From positions 34,884,923-34,948,922 of the forward strand of contig CM054151.1 in the NCBI GenBank assembly GCA_028751875.1: 64,000 bases of DNA, in the 5' to 3' direction. This document shows positions 63,011 through 64,000 of this stretch, piece by piece; position 1 is the first letter of the stretch, and each line of letters opens with the position of its first letter. The notes below the pieces were generated by a model, which ran no database searches, was not told the DNA's origin, and worked only from the letters and a program-made list of their open reading frames with translations. Both the position numbers and the translations under genes were made by a program. The DNA is from Rapana venosa. Lineage: Eukaryota; Mollusca; Gastropoda; Neogastropoda; Muricidae.

Positions 63011-64000
63011 AGATTGTATTTACACTGTGTTTATAGTATTGTATTTTTTTCCCTTTCCCTTCAGTTGGGGTTTGTGGTGGGGGTAGTTTTGGTGTAGTGT
63101 ATTGAGTGTAGTGAAATTTGGTAGTGTAGTGTAGTGTTGGGGAAAATGCAGGGGTATTGTAGCGTAGTGTAGTGTAGCGTAGGTTTTGGGACTGAAACGT
63201 ATTCCCAAAGCTTTTACGGGGGAGCTTTTTTAAGGGGAGGGGAGTAGAGTGGAATGGAGAGGAAGTAGTGTACTGTACGTTCTGTTCTTTTATGAAACTG
63301 TACTGAAACTGTGCTGTACTGTCTTTTCTTCAAGTGCCCAGTTGGTCCGCAGGACTCGACGACCCAGGGCTCTTCTTTTCCCCTTTTTTTCTCGGCCCTT
63401 TTTTTTTGAGCTCTTGTTGGTGCCCTCTTATTTTGTTGCAAATTTTTTTTAAAACCCTTGTCTGTGAATTTTGCCCCTTTTGTTCTTCCTCTGCTTTTTT
63501 TCCCACAGATTTTCCCATCCAAACGGGTTTCTTAGTCCTTCAGCTCTGTTTATATGGCCGAAAAATTTGAGCTGTCTTCTTGAGGTTGTTGAAAGGGGGC
63601 TTTTGAAACCCCACCCTTTTCCCATTTTTCTGCATTGGGTTTTTTTTTTTTGGCCCATGAGATTTTCATGATTCTCCGGATGAACCCATTTCCACTGTTT
63701 TTCTAGTCGGGTTTCGGGTGCCCTTGGCTAGGGCCAGCCCCCCCCACCCGTACAGAAGAAGGGCCTACGTGGGGCCCCCCAAAACCCTTGGATTTTTTTC
63801 TTGAGGTTTTATTTTTGCTTTTGGGGAAAAATGCATTTCATGTTTTTAAAAAAGTTGCCTTATGTTGACTTTTCCCTTCTTTTTGATTTCTTGTGAACAT
63901 TTGCCGCCCAGGGGTGTTTGTAAAAACCCAAAGGGTTTAAAAAAAAGGTGTTTACTTGTCGGGGATTCTCTCTCCTTTACGGGCTATGTTGCATTGGGGT
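63010..64000. other. Sequence of doubtful quality
   Basis: Doubled and tripled bases are frequent (TTTTTTT, GGGG, CCCC, AAAA within otherwise recognisable LINE text). A GTAGTGTAGTGT repeat lies at 63080-63185. Annotation here should be treated with caution. Confidence 0.45.
63490..63675 (-). pseudogene. C-terminal fragment of another non-LTR element
   Basis: The minus strand encodes RRQLKFFGHINRAEGLRNP, the conserved C-terminal segment of endonuclease-bearing LINEs, followed by a Lys/Arg-rich stretch. Extended homopolymers disturb the frame. Confidence 0.6.

Overview
This is a repeat-dense stretch of an animal nuclear genome carrying one clear protein-coding gene. It has no bacterial-style operons, no rRNA and no stand-alone tRNA gene. 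Spliceosomal GT-AG introns, long microsatellites, tRNA-derived SINEs and decayed RTE-type and L2/CR1-type non-LTR retrotransposons point to an invertebrate. A lophotrochozoan, most likely a gastropod mollusc, is my best guess, but the sequence does not prove the species.

The one secure gene is PINK1, the mitochondrial serine/threonine kinase of the PINK1-Parkin mitophagy pathway. It lies on the minus strand from 57361 (start codon) to 35467 (stop). I assembled it as 12 coding exons with phase-compatible GT-AG junctions, giving 823 residues. The order is an Arg/Lys-rich mitochondrial presequence, a membrane segment, an N-lobe, a very long acidic and Ser-rich insertion, the rest of the kinase domain (VAIK Lys, HRD, DFG, APE) and the C-terminal region. 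The kinase core is close to vertebrate PINK1. The insertion between strands beta2 and beta3 is about 235 residues longer than in human PINK1. It is encoded by four consecutive symmetric phase 1-1 exons, one of which is a 21-bp (7-residue) tandem repeat.

Layout. 1-1480: 3' part of an RTE-type element on the minus strand, 5'-truncated and nested in an L2/CR1-type element on the plus strand (about 1476-3690). 3.4-5.6 kb: microsatellites and unassigned sequence. 5.6-9.0 kb: SINE copies and a ~63-bp minisatellite. 9.5-16.4 kb and 17.9-26.0 kb: two diverged copies of one tandem segmental duplication, with minisatellites and repeated 86-bp exon-like cassettes. 26-35 kb: SINEs, small duplications, a 94-base G homopolymer and CT microsatellites. 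35.5-57.4 kb: PINK1, whose introns hold SINEs, microsatellites, a Harbinger-like MITE and local duplications. 57.4-59.3 kb: upstream flank with an NRF-1-like palindrome, then GATA and TAG arrays. 59.8-63.0 kb: a decayed but nearly full-length RTE-type element on the plus strand. 63.0-64.0 kb: another LINE fragment in sequence of doubtful quality.

Two SINE families dominate. SINE-1 has a tRNA-like head and at least two alternative 3' modules. SINE-2 joins a tRNA-like A-box head to a segment resembling the internal promoter of 5S rRNA. One SINE-2 copy has a perfect 13-bp target-site duplication.
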